A stretch of 62,526 nucleotides of DNA from Chlorobiota bacterium (GTDB taxonomy: Bacteria; Bacteroidota; Bacteroidia; Bacteroidales; F082): the NCBI GenBank assembly GCA_030596395.1, contig JAUVKF010000010.1, positions 1 through 62,526 of the forward strand. The letters run 5' to 3'. Positions 34,986-44,708 of the stretch are shown here, piece after piece. The notes under the pieces were generated by a model. The model was not told the DNA's origin. It searched no databases and worked only from the letters and a program-made list of their open reading frames with translations. A program made the position numbers and the translations under genes. Numbering within the stretch: position 1 is the stretch's first letter; every line of letters begins with the position of its first letter.

Positions 34986-36620
34986 ATGAGTTACCTGATC
35001 ATTTATCTAATCAAATCATCTTTGAGTTTAGCTGTGCTCTATCTCAGTTATGAGCTGTTTTTCAGAAAAGAGGCTTATTTCAGGTTCAGCAGATATTTCC
35101 TTTTAGCCACATTATTTATAGTCATTGTTCTTCCATTAATCCCTTATAATGCAGCGCCGCTTATTTCAAACTCATCAATCCCCTTGCATGAAGTAGTTAT
35201 TTATTCACAATTGGCACAGGTAACACTTGATGAGGTTGTCATCAATGCAGGTAAGCACCCTCAAAATCTTATTGGCGGAATTTCAATAGGAACCTTGCTG
35301 CTTCTGGTTTATTTTTCAGGGGTATTAGTCAAGTTCATGCATTTTTTGTTCAGATTAATCCAGATAAGAGCATTGATCAAACGATCTGAAACATTGAGAT
35401 CAGATGGCCTCAGATTCGTTTTTACTGAAAAGGGCTCCCCTACTTATTCTTTCATGAACTGGATTTTTATTGATCGGGATTTAATAAATAAAGAAGATGG
35501 TTTACCGGGTATTATTGCTCACGAAAAAATTCACGCCAGGCAAGGCCATTCTTATGATTTAATCATTGCTGAAATACTTACCATCATACAATGGTTCAAT
35601 CCCTTTGCTTACCTGCTCCAAAAGATCATAAAAGAAAACCATGAGTATTTATCAGATTATGAGGTAGTAACCAATTATCACGATATCAAGGCTTACCAAT
35701 TATTGTTGTTGGATCATTCAAGTGCAATTAAGACAAATATATTAACACATAATTTTAGTTATTCACTTTTAAAAAGGAGGTTAAATATGATAAACAAATC
35801 AAAAAGACCGTTAAGAATTGGTGTCGGACTGGTTGGCGCTATTGTAGCATTCGGTTTTGTATTATTCGCTTGTTCAACACCTGTGGAAGAAGCACAGCAA
35901 AACAACAATGAATTATCTGAAACAGTAACAGCCAAAGATGTTTATACCGTTGTGGAAGTTATGCCTGAATATCCTGGCGGAATGGATAGTCTGGCAGCTT
36001 TTCTGGGCCGCACTATTAAATACCCGGAATCTGCAAAAGAAAACGGGATCGCAGGTACTGTATTTGTTAATTTCATTGTCGATAAGGATGGAACAGTTGG
36101 CAACGCAAAAGTAATCAGAGGCATCTCAGATGATTGTGACAATGAAGCAATCAGGGTTATCAACTCAATGCCCGACTGGACTCCTGGAATGCAAAAAGGA
36201 AAATCAGTAAAGGTTAGTTTTAATCTGCCGATTAAGTTTAAACTGGAAAATTCAAAGAACAAAATTACACGTATTCGCATAATCGATGATATAGATAAAG
36301 ATTCAGTTTATAATGTTGTAGAACAGATGCCCGAGTATCCCGGTGGAATAGATGCGCTTATGAAATATTTAGGCTCAAATATCAAATATCCCGAACAGGC
36401 AAAAAAGGATGCAATTCAAGGCAGGGTTTTCGTCAGTTTTGTTGTTGAGAAATCAGGTGATGTTTCAAATGTTGAATTATTGCGCGGTATTGGAGGAGGA
36501 TGTGATGAAGAAGCCATACGGGTAGTATCAAGCATGCCCAGTTGGAAAGCCGGCAAAGATGAAAGCGGGAAAGCTGTCCGCGTTAAGTATAATCTGCCTA
36601 TCAAGTTTGCTTTGGATTAG
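34986..36620 (+). CDS. BlaR1-type M56 metallopeptidase with two TonB C-terminal domains
   Basis: 544 residues. Three or four membrane helices precede the M56 core. The zinc motif HEKIH lies in GIIAHEKIHARQGHSYDLI, with the later Glu side in NPFAYLLQKIIKENHEYLSD. A further helix (IGVGLVGAIVAFGFVLFACS) leads to two tandem TonB-C domains, each beginning VVE-MPEYPGG and containing YPE-AK followed by GTVFVNFIVDKDG or GRVFVSFVVEKSG, and ending NLPIKFKLE / NLPIKFALD. In place of BlaR1's penicillin-binding sensor, the periplasmic module is the TonB-C pair. I infer a sensor or energy-transducer-like periplasmic contact. It forms an operon with the repressor gene. Confidence 0.9.
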   Translation: MSYLIIYLIKSSLSLAVLYLSYELFFRKEAYFRFSRYFLLATLFIVIVLPLIPYNAAPLISNSSIPLHEVVIYSQLAQVTLDEVVINAGKHPQNLIGGISIGTLLLLVYFSGVLVKFMHFLFRLIQIRALIKRSETLRSDGLRFVFTEKGSPTYSFMNWIFIDRDLINKEDGLPGIIAHEKIHARQGHSYDLIIAEILTIIQWFNPFAYLLQKIIKENHEYLSDYEVVTNYHDIKAYQLLLLDHSSAIKTNILTHNFSYSLLKRRLNMINKSKRPLRIGVGLVGAIVAFGFVLFACSTPVEEAQQNNNELSETVTAKDVYTVVEVMPEYPGGMDSLAAFLGRTIKYPESAKENGIAGTVFVNFIVDKDGTVGNAKVIRGISDDCDNEAIRVINSMPDWTPGMQKGKSVKVSFNLPIKFKLENSKNKITRIRIIDDIDKDSVYNVVEQMPEYPGGIDALMKYLGSNIKYPEQAKKDAIQGRVFVSFVVEKSGDVSNVELLRGIGGGCDEEAIRVVSSMPSWKAGKDESGKAVRVKYNLPIKFALD

Positions 36621-36642
36621 CCGATATTTTTTTATCCGCTTT

Positions 36643-36658
36643 AACTAAACTTTTAGTT
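36643..36658. promoter_or_regulatory. BlaI-type operator-like palindrome, site 3
   Basis: AACTAA-ACTT-TTAGTT has the same arms and spacer as sites 1 and 2. It lies 22 nt after the M56 gene stop, at the convergent end of two genes. It could be a third repressor site or a weak hairpin terminator. Confidence 0.45.
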
Positions 36659-36673
36659 GGGCTTTTGTACCGG

Positions 36674-36807
36674 CAACTTTAGTCGCCTTATAAACTGGGA
36701 TATATTATCTGACGAATAAATTCATGCCTTAGGTGTGGCGACTGAAGTCACTATTTGAACCGTGGCTAAATAATCGTTGCCTGAAGAGTGGCGACTGAAG
36801 TCGCCAC
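36674..36807. repeat. Three copies of a GGCGACTGAAGTCGCC palindrome
   Basis: GTGGCGACTGAAGTCGCCAC (36788-36807) is a perfect palindrome with 9-bp arms. A second copy is GTGGCGACTGAAGTCAC (36735-36751) and a third, reduced one is CAACTTTAGTCGCC (36674-36687). It is REP-like DNA between convergent genes. Confidence 0.65.
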
Positions 36808-36818
36808 TACATGTTGGG

Positions 36819-37460
36819 TTAATCAATCTCGATTCCTTCCCGGTACACGGTCATCTTCTCCAGTTTCCCTTCTGCATTATATATTTTTTCTTCACCATGT
36901 TTCAGGTTGTCTTTGTAACGCACTTCTCTTTTCAGGTTTCCATTTGGCCACCAGGCCTTTTGAATACCGCTTCCTTGCTCAAAATTTCCAACTCCTACAA
37001 TCTGCCCCGTCACTTCATAATACATCCACCGGCCATTAAACAAACCATTTTTATATGACCCTCCGATCATGATCTGGCCATTTTTGTACCATTGACGGAA
37101 AGGTCCGTCCAGGGTATCGTTTTTATATGATTCTTCTAAAGTTTTTGTGCCTCCTTCATCATAGGTAAAGGCCTTTCCATCCAGCAAACCATGGTTATAA
37201 TTAGAAACAGATTCAGGAATACCGCTGGCATACCATCTTTTCATAACACCATTGAGCTTGTTGTTAACATAGTTTGCCTCTTGCTCTTTTAATCCATTCT
37301 CAAAATACCAGACTGCCGGACCATTCAGTTTTCCATCTTTGTAATTCAAATCAGATCGTAGGTTTCCATTGTCCCAATAGGATTTTTTGCTCTGGTCACA
37401 TCCTGATAAGATGGCCAGTAAAACGATTAGCCAGAGAATATTGGTCCTTAAAATTTGCAC
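36819..37460 (-). CDS. Lipoprotein with MORN-type (YwqK-like) repeats
   Basis: 213 residues. The signal peptide ends in lipobox LSGC with Cys21. About eight repeats of roughly 23 residues follow, of the kind YKDGKLNGPAVWYFENGLKE, YKNDTLDGPFRQWYKNGQIM and YKNGLFNGRWMYY. This is the MORN_2 pattern, often labelled toxin-antitoxin YwqK antitoxin in databases; nothing here supports an antitoxin role. Membrane-anchored, facing the periplasm. It lies 6 nt after the LysM gene on the same strand, so the two are probably co-transcribed. Confidence 0.85.
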   Translation of the reverse strand: MQILRTNILWLIVLLAILSGCDQSKKSYWDNGNLRSDLNYKDGKLNGPAVWYFENGLKEQEANYVNNKLNGVMKRWYASGIPESVSNYNHGLLDGKAFTYDEGGTKTLEESYKNDTLDGPFRQWYKNGQIMIGGSYKNGLFNGRWMYYEVTGQIVGVGNFEQGSGIQKAWWPNGNLKREVRYKDNLKHGEEKIYNAEGKLEKMTVYREGIEID

Positions 37461-37466
37461 GATTTC

Positions 37467-39875
37467 TTATTCATTTTCCTGATTAACCGGATCGGGAAGT
37501 TTTCTTTTGGTGAGCCCTTCGTACCTGATTAAATTCCAGTAAGTATTCTGGTAATTTGCTGCACCTTCAGCCTTTCCAAACTTATAACGGGTAAGCATCA
37601 GGTCGAGCGGCACATGTTCAAGGCATTTTGTTAAACGGTCATCCAGATTAAATAAGGCATTTAAAAAATAATAGGTGACATCAAATCCATTGAAACCGTA
37701 GATACCCGGCTCTGTTTTATACTCCTCCCTAAACTGTTTGATAAACCTCTCCGTTTGGTCCGAATTATAGTCGATATAATTGGTAGAAAAATAGGTCAGA
37801 TTCATGTTGTTTGCCTGGGTATTATCAAGATTATTAAAACGTTCAATCTGGGGCAAGCCAACAAGACGGATATTAAAGGTATCGCGGTGTTCATTCAGCC
37901 TGTTCATGGCATCCATCATAAAAGCTTTGCTGTCGCCATACAAAATAACAAGGTTGTTCCGCAGTGGCGAAGCATTGTCTAAAAAAGGATGAATACTATC
38001 TTTCATATAATTAATCCGAATCAAATCATTGTTCACAATCGTGCTATCAAATATCTGGCTTTCAATGGTATCAGGATAAATATCCAAACCTTCCACTTTA
38101 ATCGAAGGTAGAGGCTGGTCGGTCGTATAGGTGGTATCACGGTGTGCTACAGCAACCGTAAGGTTATATAAATCGTTATTCGACAGCTTTTGTTGTGGTT
38201 TGATCGTGGTTTTCAAATTGTTGGCCAGATCAGTTACAATATCAGCATCTTTGTATGATGTGTGCGAAATTAAAAATACTTTATCATCCTGATAATACTC
38301 AGGTATCAATCGGGGTACAAGTTCAACCAACTTCCTCCGATCAGATTTAACTTTAATTGCCGTGGGATATTTATTGGCAACCTTATCGCGATAGGACAAT
38401 GGGTTGACAACAGGAATATTGAAATTGCCGGCAAACAAGGCGACCTGGTCAAAACTTTTGCTGTGAAACGGGCCAACAATCAAATCCATATTCCGTATCT
38501 CAGGACTTTGAAGCACTTTTGTTGTTTTCGTTATCGATTGATCAACATCAAAAACAAATAATTTCAGGTTCATCCCTTCTTTTCTCAACGAGTCAACTGC
38601 CATTAATGCTCCTTCATAAAACTCAATGTACCTGAAGGGATAAAATCCATTTTGTTTCTCATCGAGGAATTTTTCCATATCCAGGCTGTCCATTTCTTCG
38701 AGGTACAACGGGATCATTAAAGCAACATTAAATACCTTGTTGTAATGTGGCCGTATCTTCCTGCACCTGACGGGTGTGGGTTCAGCTTCTTTTGCCACTT
38801 CTTCTTTGAGTTCAGCATCAACTTCTTCTTTTTCAAGCTGGTCCAGCGCCATTTTCCCAACCGGAATCCGTATTCGCTGACCGGGATAAACTTTTGTCCC
38901 GATGGATGGATTTTCATCCTGTATACGATAAATGGGAATATTATAAAGTTTAGCGACTTTTTTTAGCCTGGTACGTTTGTCAACTGTATAAATAACAAAA
39001 GGTTTATCGAGTGAGGTAGTTGGCACATTAATGATCTGTCCTTCATTGATACTACTTGTTAAACCAGGGTTTTCAGCATAAATTTCCTGTAGCGTAACGC
39101 CATATTGTCTCGAAATACTGTATAAGGTTTCCTTTCTCCTTACCCTGTGTTTAAAGTTTATTGGTTCCTGCGGTTTTTCTTCAACAATATCTTCTTTAAC
39201 ATTATCAGTATACGATTGTTCTTTTGGAATCCGCAGTCTGTCCCCTGGTTCAAGCGTGCCGGTCAGGCCGGGATTTACGGCTCTTAAACTGTTTACCGTT
39301 ACATTGTACTTTTTTGATATGCTGTAGATTGTTTCGCCCAGCGATACGGTATGCCTGAAATCAGGGATTACTTGCAGGTTTGGGTCGAAACTGACATCTT
39401 GTGAGTCAGAAGAAGAGGGTAGTGATTCTTCAACCGGTATTTTTATGTACGAACCCTCCCTGAAGGGAGCAAACAATCCGGCGTTTGCCTGCCTTATTGT
39501 GTTTTCAGGAATATGATATATGTCTGACAGTTGCCGGTAATTTTGATTGGTTTTAGCTATGTGATAGAAAAACTCAAAATCAGTGGTTTTAATTTCCCTG
39601 TTGAGTTCTGTTTCCTTATTTATTGTGGGTATCCATAAGTCCTGGTCGATACTGATGCCATCCTTTGTATCAGGGTTCTCAAAATAGATCTCATCTGTAC
39701 TTACTTCATAAGCTTTCGAAATTGAATATACAGTTTGTCCCTGAAGAACAGTATGCACATAGTATTGTTTGCCTTCCCGTTCCTCAATCCGGTCGGTTTT
39801 GTAAACGCGAATAGTTTGGGCAAACAAATATGTAACAGTGAATACCAATAAAAGGCTGATGAAATACTTTCTCAC
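37467..39875 (-). CDS. LysM-repeat protein with periplasmic-binding-protein-like receptor domain
   Basis: 802 residues. The signal peptide (MRKYFISLLLVFTVTYLFA) is followed by LysM-like repeats: about 38-85 (YYVHTVLQGQTVYSISKAYE), a weaker one near 105-150, and clear ones near 173-220 (HTVSLGETIYSISKKYNV), 238-285 (HRVRRKETLYSISRQYGV) and 292-340. Residues about 385-790 are a type I periplasmic-binding (amino-acid receptor) fold (NVALMIPLYLEEMDSLDMEK ... LIVGPFHSKSFDQVALFAG). LysM binds peptidoglycan, so this is a wall-attached periplasmic protein. Such proteins are common in Bacteroidota; the ligand is unknown. Confidence 0.88.
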   Translation of the reverse strand: MRKYFISLLLVFTVTYLFAQTIRVYKTDRIEEREGKQYYVHTVLQGQTVYSISKAYEVSTDEIYFENPDTKDGISIDQDLWIPTINKETELNREIKTTDFEFFYHIAKTNQNYRQLSDIYHIPENTIRQANAGLFAPFREGSYIKIPVEESLPSSSDSQDVSFDPNLQVIPDFRHTVSLGETIYSISKKYNVTVNSLRAVNPGLTGTLEPGDRLRIPKEQSYTDNVKEDIVEEKPQEPINFKHRVRRKETLYSISRQYGVTLQEIYAENPGLTSSINEGQIINVPTTSLDKPFVIYTVDKRTRLKKVAKLYNIPIYRIQDENPSIGTKVYPGQRIRIPVGKMALDQLEKEEVDAELKEEVAKEAEPTPVRCRKIRPHYNKVFNVALMIPLYLEEMDSLDMEKFLDEKQNGFYPFRYIEFYEGALMAVDSLRKEGMNLKLFVFDVDQSITKTTKVLQSPEIRNMDLIVGPFHSKSFDQVALFAGNFNIPVVNPLSYRDKVANKYPTAIKVKSDRRKLVELVPRLIPEYYQDDKVFLISHTSYKDADIVTDLANNLKTTIKPQQKLSNNDLYNLTVAVAHRDTTYTTDQPLPSIKVEGLDIYPDTIESQIFDSTIVNNDLIRINYMKDSIHPFLDNASPLRNNLVILYGDSKAFMMDAMNRLNEHRDTFNIRLVGLPQIERFNNLDNTQANNMNLTYFSTNYIDYNSDQTERFIKQFREEYKTEPGIYGFNGFDVTYYFLNALFNLDDRLTKCLEHVPLDLMLTRYKFGKAEGAANYQNTYWNLIRYEGLTKRKLPDPVNQENE

Positions 39876-40100
39876 GTTCAGGGTTTTTGAAAATAAACGA
39901 TGGTAAAAATAGTTTAAAACTATATGGTTAACGTCTGTAACATTAAATTTGTTATTCTGCGCTAAAATAACCGATGCTTTTTAAATGAAAAATCGCTTCA
40001 CACAGCGTCGCTGAGATCGCGGTGACAGGTATTTCTAAACTATTTGCTAAAGCTGTGTTCATTACGGCCTGGCATGAAATAAGACGCTATAGAAAGATTA

Positions 40101-41630
40101 TTACTCCCACTCAATAGTAGCAGGTGGTTTTGAGCTGATATCGTAAACAACACGGTTCACCCCTTTTACTTTGTTTATAATGTCGCTTGAGACTTTCCCC
40201 AGAAATTCGTGCGGCAATTTCGACCAGTCAGCGGTCATCCCATCTGTTGAGCCAACTGCCCTGAGTGCTACTACATTTTCATAGGTTCTCTCATCGCCCA
40301 TCACACCAACCGTCTGAACAGGAAGCAGCACAGCAAATGCCTGCCATACCTCGTTATACAACCCCATTTCTTTCATAGTATTGATGTAAATATAATCGAC
40401 CTCCTGCAGGATGCGGATTCGCTCACGGGTAACATCCCCAATAATCCTGATTCCCAAACCCGGGCCCGGGAATGGATGACGATCGATGATATGAGAAGGC
40501 ATATCCATCGCACGGCCAATGCGCCTAACCTCATCTTTAAACAACGAATTTAATGGTTCAACAACATTCAATTTCATAAAATCAGGTAAACCACCAACGT
40601 TATGATGAGATTTGATAGTAGCGGAAGGTCCCTTAACTGAAATTGATTCGATAACATCAGGATAGATAGTACCCTGGGCAAGCCATTTAACATTTTCTAT
40701 CAAATGTGCCTCATGATCAAAAACATCGATGAAAATATTACCTATGATTTTCCTTTTTTCTTCGGGATCTTCGATACCTTCAAGGGCATCTAAAAACCTA
40801 CCGGATGCATCTACACCTTTTACATTAAGACCCATGTCTTTATACGAGTGCAGGACATCTTCAAATTCATTCTTTCGAAGTAAACCATTGTCGACGAAAA
40901 TGCAATACAGGTTTTTACCGATTGCCCTGTGCAAAAGCATAGCCGCTACCGATGAGTCTACTCCGCCCGAAAGGCCAAGGACTACTTTTTCTTCGTGCAG
41001 TTTTTCTTTTAGAGAAGTTACAGTCGTTTCAATAAATGAGTCGGGTGTCCAGTTTTGTGTACAACCACAAATATCTACGATGAAGTTTTGTAACAGTTTT
41101 TTTCCTTCTTCGGTGTGATATACTTCGGGATGAAACTGTATGCCGTAAGTACGTTCGCCAACTATCTGATAACCCGCAAATTCAACACTTTCGGTGCTGG
41201 CAATCGTCTGAAAATTCTCAGGAAGTTTTAAAATGGTATCGCCATGCGACATCCACACCTGGCTGTTGTTGGAAATATCCCTCATCAATGAACAATGCCT
41301 GTCGATGTAACTAAGATTTGCCCGGCCATATTCCCTTATCTTCGATGGAAGAACCTCCCCCCCATTATGCTGCGCCATGTATTGTGCGCCATAACAAACA
41401 CCCAGCAAAGGAATCTTACCCCTGATATTTTCCAATTCAGGTTTGGGGGTATTTTCATCTCTGACAGAGAATGGGCTTCCCGATAAAATTACACCCTGAA
41501 TATTGGGTGTGATCTCGGGAATTTTATTGAAAGGATAAATTTCGCAATACACATTTAACTCCCTCACCCTTCGAGCAATAAGCTGGGTATATTGGGAGCC
41601 GAAATCAAGAATAATGATGGTTTCTTCCAT
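40101..41630 (-). CDS. guaA: GMP synthase (glutamine-hydrolysing)
   Basis: 509 residues; converts XMP, glutamine and ATP to GMP. The class I amidotransferase domain has Cys79 ([13 protein letters not shown]) and the His/Glu of [11 protein letters not shown]. The ATP-pyrophosphatase domain has the P-loop [15 protein letters not shown], and the dimerisation domain ends [20 protein letters not shown]. It is normal in length and complete. A -7 box only 5 nt before the start suggests a leaderless transcript. Confidence 0.97.
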   Translation of the reverse strand: MEETIIILDFGSQYTQLIARRVRELNVYCEIYPFNKIPEITPNIQGVILSGSPFSVRDENTPKPELENIRGKIPLLGVCYGAQYMAQHNGGEVLPSKIREYGRANLSYIDRHCSLMRDISNNSQVWMSHGDTILKLPENFQTIASTESVEFAGYQIVGERTYGIQFHPEVYHTEEGKKLLQNFIVDICGCTQNWTPDSFIETTVTSLKEKLHEEKVVLGLSGGVDSSVAAMLLHRAIGKNLYCIFVDNGLLRKNEFEDVLHSYKDMGLNVKGVDASGRFLDALEGIEDPEEKRKIIGNIFIDVFDHEAHLIENVKWLAQGTIYPDVIESISVKGPSATIKSHHNVGGLPDFMKLNVVEPLNSLFKDEVRRIGRAMDMPSHIIDRHPFPGPGLGIRIIGDVTRERIRILQEVDYIYINTMKEMGLYNEVWQAFAVLLPVQTVGVMGDERTYENVVALRAVGSTDGMTADWSKLPHEFLGKVSSDIINKVKGVNRVVYDISSKPPATIEWE

Positions 41631-41635
41631 GGGCG

Positions 41636-41643
41636 CAAAGATA
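41636..41643 (-). promoter_or_regulatory. Candidate -7 box of guaA, possibly leaderless
   Basis: TATCTTTG on the minus strand fits TAnnTTTG and ends 5 nt before ATG 41630. Confidence 0.45.
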
Positions 41644-41782
41644 GGTTTTTAGATGGAGTAATGGAAGGTTGCTCCAAAGGAATTCCTTCGGAAGAGTGAT
41701 GGTTAGTTGAATTATTTATTTAGGAAAAAGTAAATGTTTTCACAAAGGCAACGAATTGATTAACTTTACAAAAAAAACCGTC

Positions 41783-42265
41783 ATGGCAACCCAAGCGAGA
41801 AAATCACGAAGAGTCAATAACGGACAAAATAATTTGCTCATATTTTTTGCCATTGTTATTGTGCTGGCTATTATTTCAATAATTGTAGCCTATTTCTATA
41901 TGAGCGAGGATAATCCGGGACCGGAACAGGCTCAGGAACAGCAAACCGGAACTGAAATAATCAACCCCGGCATAACTGAAATAGAAGGCACCTGGGTCAG
42001 TAATTATGATGGCAGGATGTTAACAATCGATGGGTTGAGGATTACAATCGAATCGCCGTCAGTTGATGATGCTGAAAAAATCAACGGGCAAATCAGTATT
42101 GAAGCAAATATTGTAACAATTGTGTATGCAAGCGGTTACTGCGAAAATATGGAAGGCCATTATCTCTATTCAATCAATGACAACGGGGAACTTTTTTTCA
42201 AGCTGATCAAAGACAAATGTAAAAGCAGGGAAGAGCGGATGACCATGACCTGGTTTAAGCTATAA
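41783..42265 (+). CDS. Membrane-anchored small beta-barrel-like protein of unknown function
   Basis: Start 41783 (MATQARKSRRVNNGQNNL) gives 160 residues and a clean basic N-terminus; an ATG at 41756 adds nine atypical residues. One membrane helix (about 20-42, LLIFFAIVIVLAIISIIVA) precedes a linker and a beta-rich domain (about 70-160, IEGTWVSNYDGRMLTIDGLR ... EGHYLYSINDNGELFFKLI ... TMTWFKL) whose GTW start and ending strand resemble lipocalin-like domains. The domain would face the periplasm. Two Cys (about 119 and 145) may form a disulfide. No function is assigned. It is divergent from guaA. Confidence 0.7.
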   Translation: MATQARKSRRVNNGQNNLLIFFAIVIVLAIISIIVAYFYMSEDNPGPEQAQEQQTGTEIINPGITEIEGTWVSNYDGRMLTIDGLRITIESPSVDDAEKINGQISIEANIVTIVYASGYCENMEGHYLYSINDNGELFFKLIKDKCKSREERMTMTWFKL

Positions 42266-42338
42266 TACCAAATGAACACCAAAACAAGCCATATAATATG
42301 TTTCTCTTTCGCCTGGATTTCTTCATGAAATATTTCCG

Positions 42339-42354
42339 TCCGCCAGTTGGCGGA
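42339..42354. repeat. REP-like palindrome, second copy
   Basis: TCCGCCAGTTGGCGGA is the exact reverse complement of TCCGCCAACTGGCGGA at 27833-27848. It lies between two convergent genes. Confidence 0.6.
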
Positions 42355-42435
42355 TGCAAAGATTTAATTCATCATCCAGACAAAAAATAATTCAAATTCT
42401 AAAGACTCATTTTGATATTCATTTGGTATAAACCA

Positions 42436-44166
42436 TTAATTTATAAGCATTGCCTCATAAACAGATGTGTTTTCAAGCATATCTTCAACCTCAATTTTTA
42501 AGCTATTCTTACCAGGCATCAAATGATCGTCAACCTCATATTTCAACTTGTGGAATTTGGCATCATATTCCATCAGTATCCATTTTCCGTTTAAGGTAGC
42601 ACGGAATTTACTTATACCTGTTTCTTTATCCTCAATTTTAACCTGGATCGTTTTTTGTCCGCGAATATTTTTTTGGTCGTATACATTAACCGGTCTTATT
42701 TCCGGCGAAATGGTATCGGCCATAATTGCATACCTGCCAAATGAACGTGAACTTGCTGTTATTCTATCACCATCCCATTTTGAGCCAATATACCAGGCCC
42801 CTCTGCCATTAACTATGGCAATATATAGTTTATCTTTAAGCTGGTCAGGGCAATGATAGGGTTTGATCGCTATGCTGTAGTGTTTTTGAACCGGTGTGAA
42901 GTGGTTGTGGATTTGAAAATAGGGCGAACAAGTTATGCTGTCGCCTTCGAGCGAATCAATTTGAAAATAAAAAGATCTGTAAAACGAATTAGGCGGAAAC
43001 GAAAGTGTTATATTTCCTCTATCCAAATCGTTTTGCTTCCTGAACGAAAAGTAAATCCCTTCCGGTAACTTTGAATCCTGCTGATTATTGTAATTGGAAT
43101 TTGGTTCAGAAACAACTTCAAAAGTCAGTTTACTTGTATTATCGTAAACATCCTTCACCAAAAAGCGAACAGTATGTTTATCAGCATCATTAAATGTATA
43201 GATGCCGTTTGATACGATATCACGATAATTGAAAAGCCTGTTATTGGTGTCAACCTGCGTCCTGATTATTTTTCTACGCATTTTTTTATAATAGTTGTAA
43301 TCAATCAAACTATTCATATAGCGTGTGGTGGCAAACGAAAGTTTATCCATCTCAATTTTGAAAATACTGAGCGTATCAATCTGCATTTCAATTTGATAGA
43401 CACCATTTTTATTGGATATGCCATCCATAGGATCGTAGGTTCGAATCCCAAATGATATTCGTCCCGAAACTTTTATTTTATTTTTCTTGCCAAGATAATG
43501 CTGCTTACCCGATCCTGAAACCATCACAAATAATGTATCATTTTTACCATTGATCCGTGAATATTGATCTACCGGATAAATAGCCAATTCAAGTATTTTA
43601 GGGCGATAGGTATCTTTAATTTGAATACCATTAAAGAATAACGGATTCAGGGGATGCTGCGAGGTTTCTTCCCTCAGTTCATAATGCAGGTGGGGACCCG
43701 ACGAACCGCCTGAATTTCCGGAATACGCAATAACTTCACCCTTTCTAACCGTTAATTTCCCTTTTTTCGGATACTTATGAATGGAAAAACTTTCGTTCTT
43801 GTATTGTAATTCTTTTACATATTGCTGAATGGTATCATTAAACCGCTGCAGGTGGCCGTAAACCGATACCAGCCCGGATGGGTGAGTAATATATAACACT
43901 TTACCATAGCCATTTGGCGAAACTTTAATCCTTGAAACATATCCATCGTCAGCAGCATAAATATTTAAGCCTTCAACACCCTGGGTTTTAATGTCGAGAC
44001 CACTGTGAAAATGGTTTGTACGCAGTTCACCAAATGTTCCTGATAAATACATTGGAATATCAACCGGGGGATGCACCTCATTATCATAGTTAACCTCTCC
44101 CTGGGAAATCAATTGTACCAGTGGAAAAATCATCAAAAGAAAAATCCAGTTTTTAAAGGCGCTCAT
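42436..44166 (-). CDS. M23 (LytM) family metallopeptidase
   Basis: 576 residues with a signal peptide (about 1-22, MSAFKNWIFLLMIFPLVQLI). The M23 core holds zinc ligands His54 and Asp58 (NHFHSGLDIK) and the HLH motif in SGNSGGSSGPHLHYELREE. The remaining 400 residues are beta-rich domains without a known name, common in large Bacteroidota M23 proteins. It should cut peptidoglycan peptide bridges in the periplasm. The active site looks complete. A TAnnTTTG box is present upstream. Confidence 0.9.
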   Translation of the reverse strand: MSAFKNWIFLLMIFPLVQLISQGEVNYDNEVHPPVDIPMYLSGTFGELRTNHFHSGLDIKTQGVEGLNIYAADDGYVSRIKVSPNGYGKVLYITHPSGLVSVYGHLQRFNDTIQQYVKELQYKNESFSIHKYPKKGKLTVRKGEVIAYSGNSGGSSGPHLHYELREETSQHPLNPLFFNGIQIKDTYRPKILELAIYPVDQYSRINGKNDTLFVMVSGSGKQHYLGKKNKIKVSGRISFGIRTYDPMDGISNKNGVYQIEMQIDTLSIFKIEMDKLSFATTRYMNSLIDYNYYKKMRRKIIRTQVDTNNRLFNYRDIVSNGIYTFNDADKHTVRFLVKDVYDNTSKLTFEVVSEPNSNYNNQQDSKLPEGIYFSFRKQNDLDRGNITLSFPPNSFYRSFYFQIDSLEGDSITCSPYFQIHNHFTPVQKHYSIAIKPYHCPDQLKDKLYIAIVNGRGAWYIGSKWDGDRITASSRSFGRYAIMADTISPEIRPVNVYDQKNIRGQKTIQVKIEDKETGISKFRATLNGKWILMEYDAKFHKLKYEVDDHLMPGKNSLKIEVEDMLENTSVYEAMLIN

Positions 44167-44196
44167 CGCTATTAGTTATTCAGTGACAAAAGTGTG

Positions 44197-44204
44197 CAAA
44201 ATTA
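44197..44204 (-). promoter_or_regulatory. Candidate -7 box of the M23 gene
   Basis: TAATTTTG on the minus strand fits TAnnTTTG, 30 nt before ATG 44166. Confidence 0.4.
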
Positions 44205-44303
44205 GATTTGTTTACGCTAAATCTTTAAAAATGTTGCTGATTTTCCGAAACAATATTTTCTTTGGGGCGAACTAAAATTTGGCCAACCAAAAACCAAAAT
44301 CAG

Positions 44304-44311
44304 TAATTTTG
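44304..44311 (+). promoter_or_regulatory. Candidate -7 box of the small lipoprotein gene
   Basis: TAATTTTG fits TAnnTTTG, 26 nt before ATG 44338. Confidence 0.4.
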
Positions 44312-44337
44312 CGTTTGACAATAATATGCCGAAAAAT

Positions 44338-44679
44338 ATGAAAAAATATTCCCCCATAATTTTAGTTATCTTGTTGTTCATCTCGTTTACTTTTTCCTGT
44401 AAAAAAGAAAACGGAGATACAAACAAACCATTCATAATTATCCTTGGTTATAACCCGGTTTACACTGCACTGGACATGGATTATATTGATGCAGGCGCAG
44501 AAGCCTGGGATGTTACGCAAACGGGCGACACAGTTGACATTTCGAACAGGCTCTATGTAAATAGCAATGTAGATACCGATACCGAAGGTGAATACGAAGT
44601 GAAGTACAACGTGAGTGATGAAGCCGGTAACCGGGCAGATGAGCAGAAAAGAACTGTAAAAGTAGTCATCGGTAAATAA
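44338..44679 (+). CDS. Small lipoprotein with DUF5011-like Ig domain
   Basis: ATG 44338 (MKKYSPIILVILLFISFTFS) gives a regular lipoprotein signal with Cys21; an ATG at 44326 adds four residues. The mature 92 residues form one Ig-like repeat (NPVYTALDMDYIDAGAEAWD ... GEYEVKYNVSDEAGNRADEQ), the DUF5011/HYR-type pattern usually found as repeats in larger surface proteins. Here it is a single free-standing domain on a lipid anchor. It precedes the lipid kinase by 29 nt on the same strand. Confidence 0.8.
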   Translation: MKKYSPIILVILLFISFTFSCKKENGDTNKPFIIILGYNPVYTALDMDYIDAGAEAWDVTQTGDTVDISNRLYVNSNVDTDTEGEYEVKYNVSDEAGNRADEQKRTVKVVIGK

Positions 44680-44708
44680 TTCAGCCAAAATCATTACCGC
44701 CAAGCATA

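Noticed and set aside
36819..37460. Antitoxin, as the YwqK name would suggest
   Set aside because: It is a lipoprotein made of MORN-type repeats with no toxin gene beside it; the label is a database habit.
39876..40100. Small gene or RNA between guaA and the LysM gene
   Set aside because: No frame, start, hairpin or promoter pair could be supported in these 225 bases.
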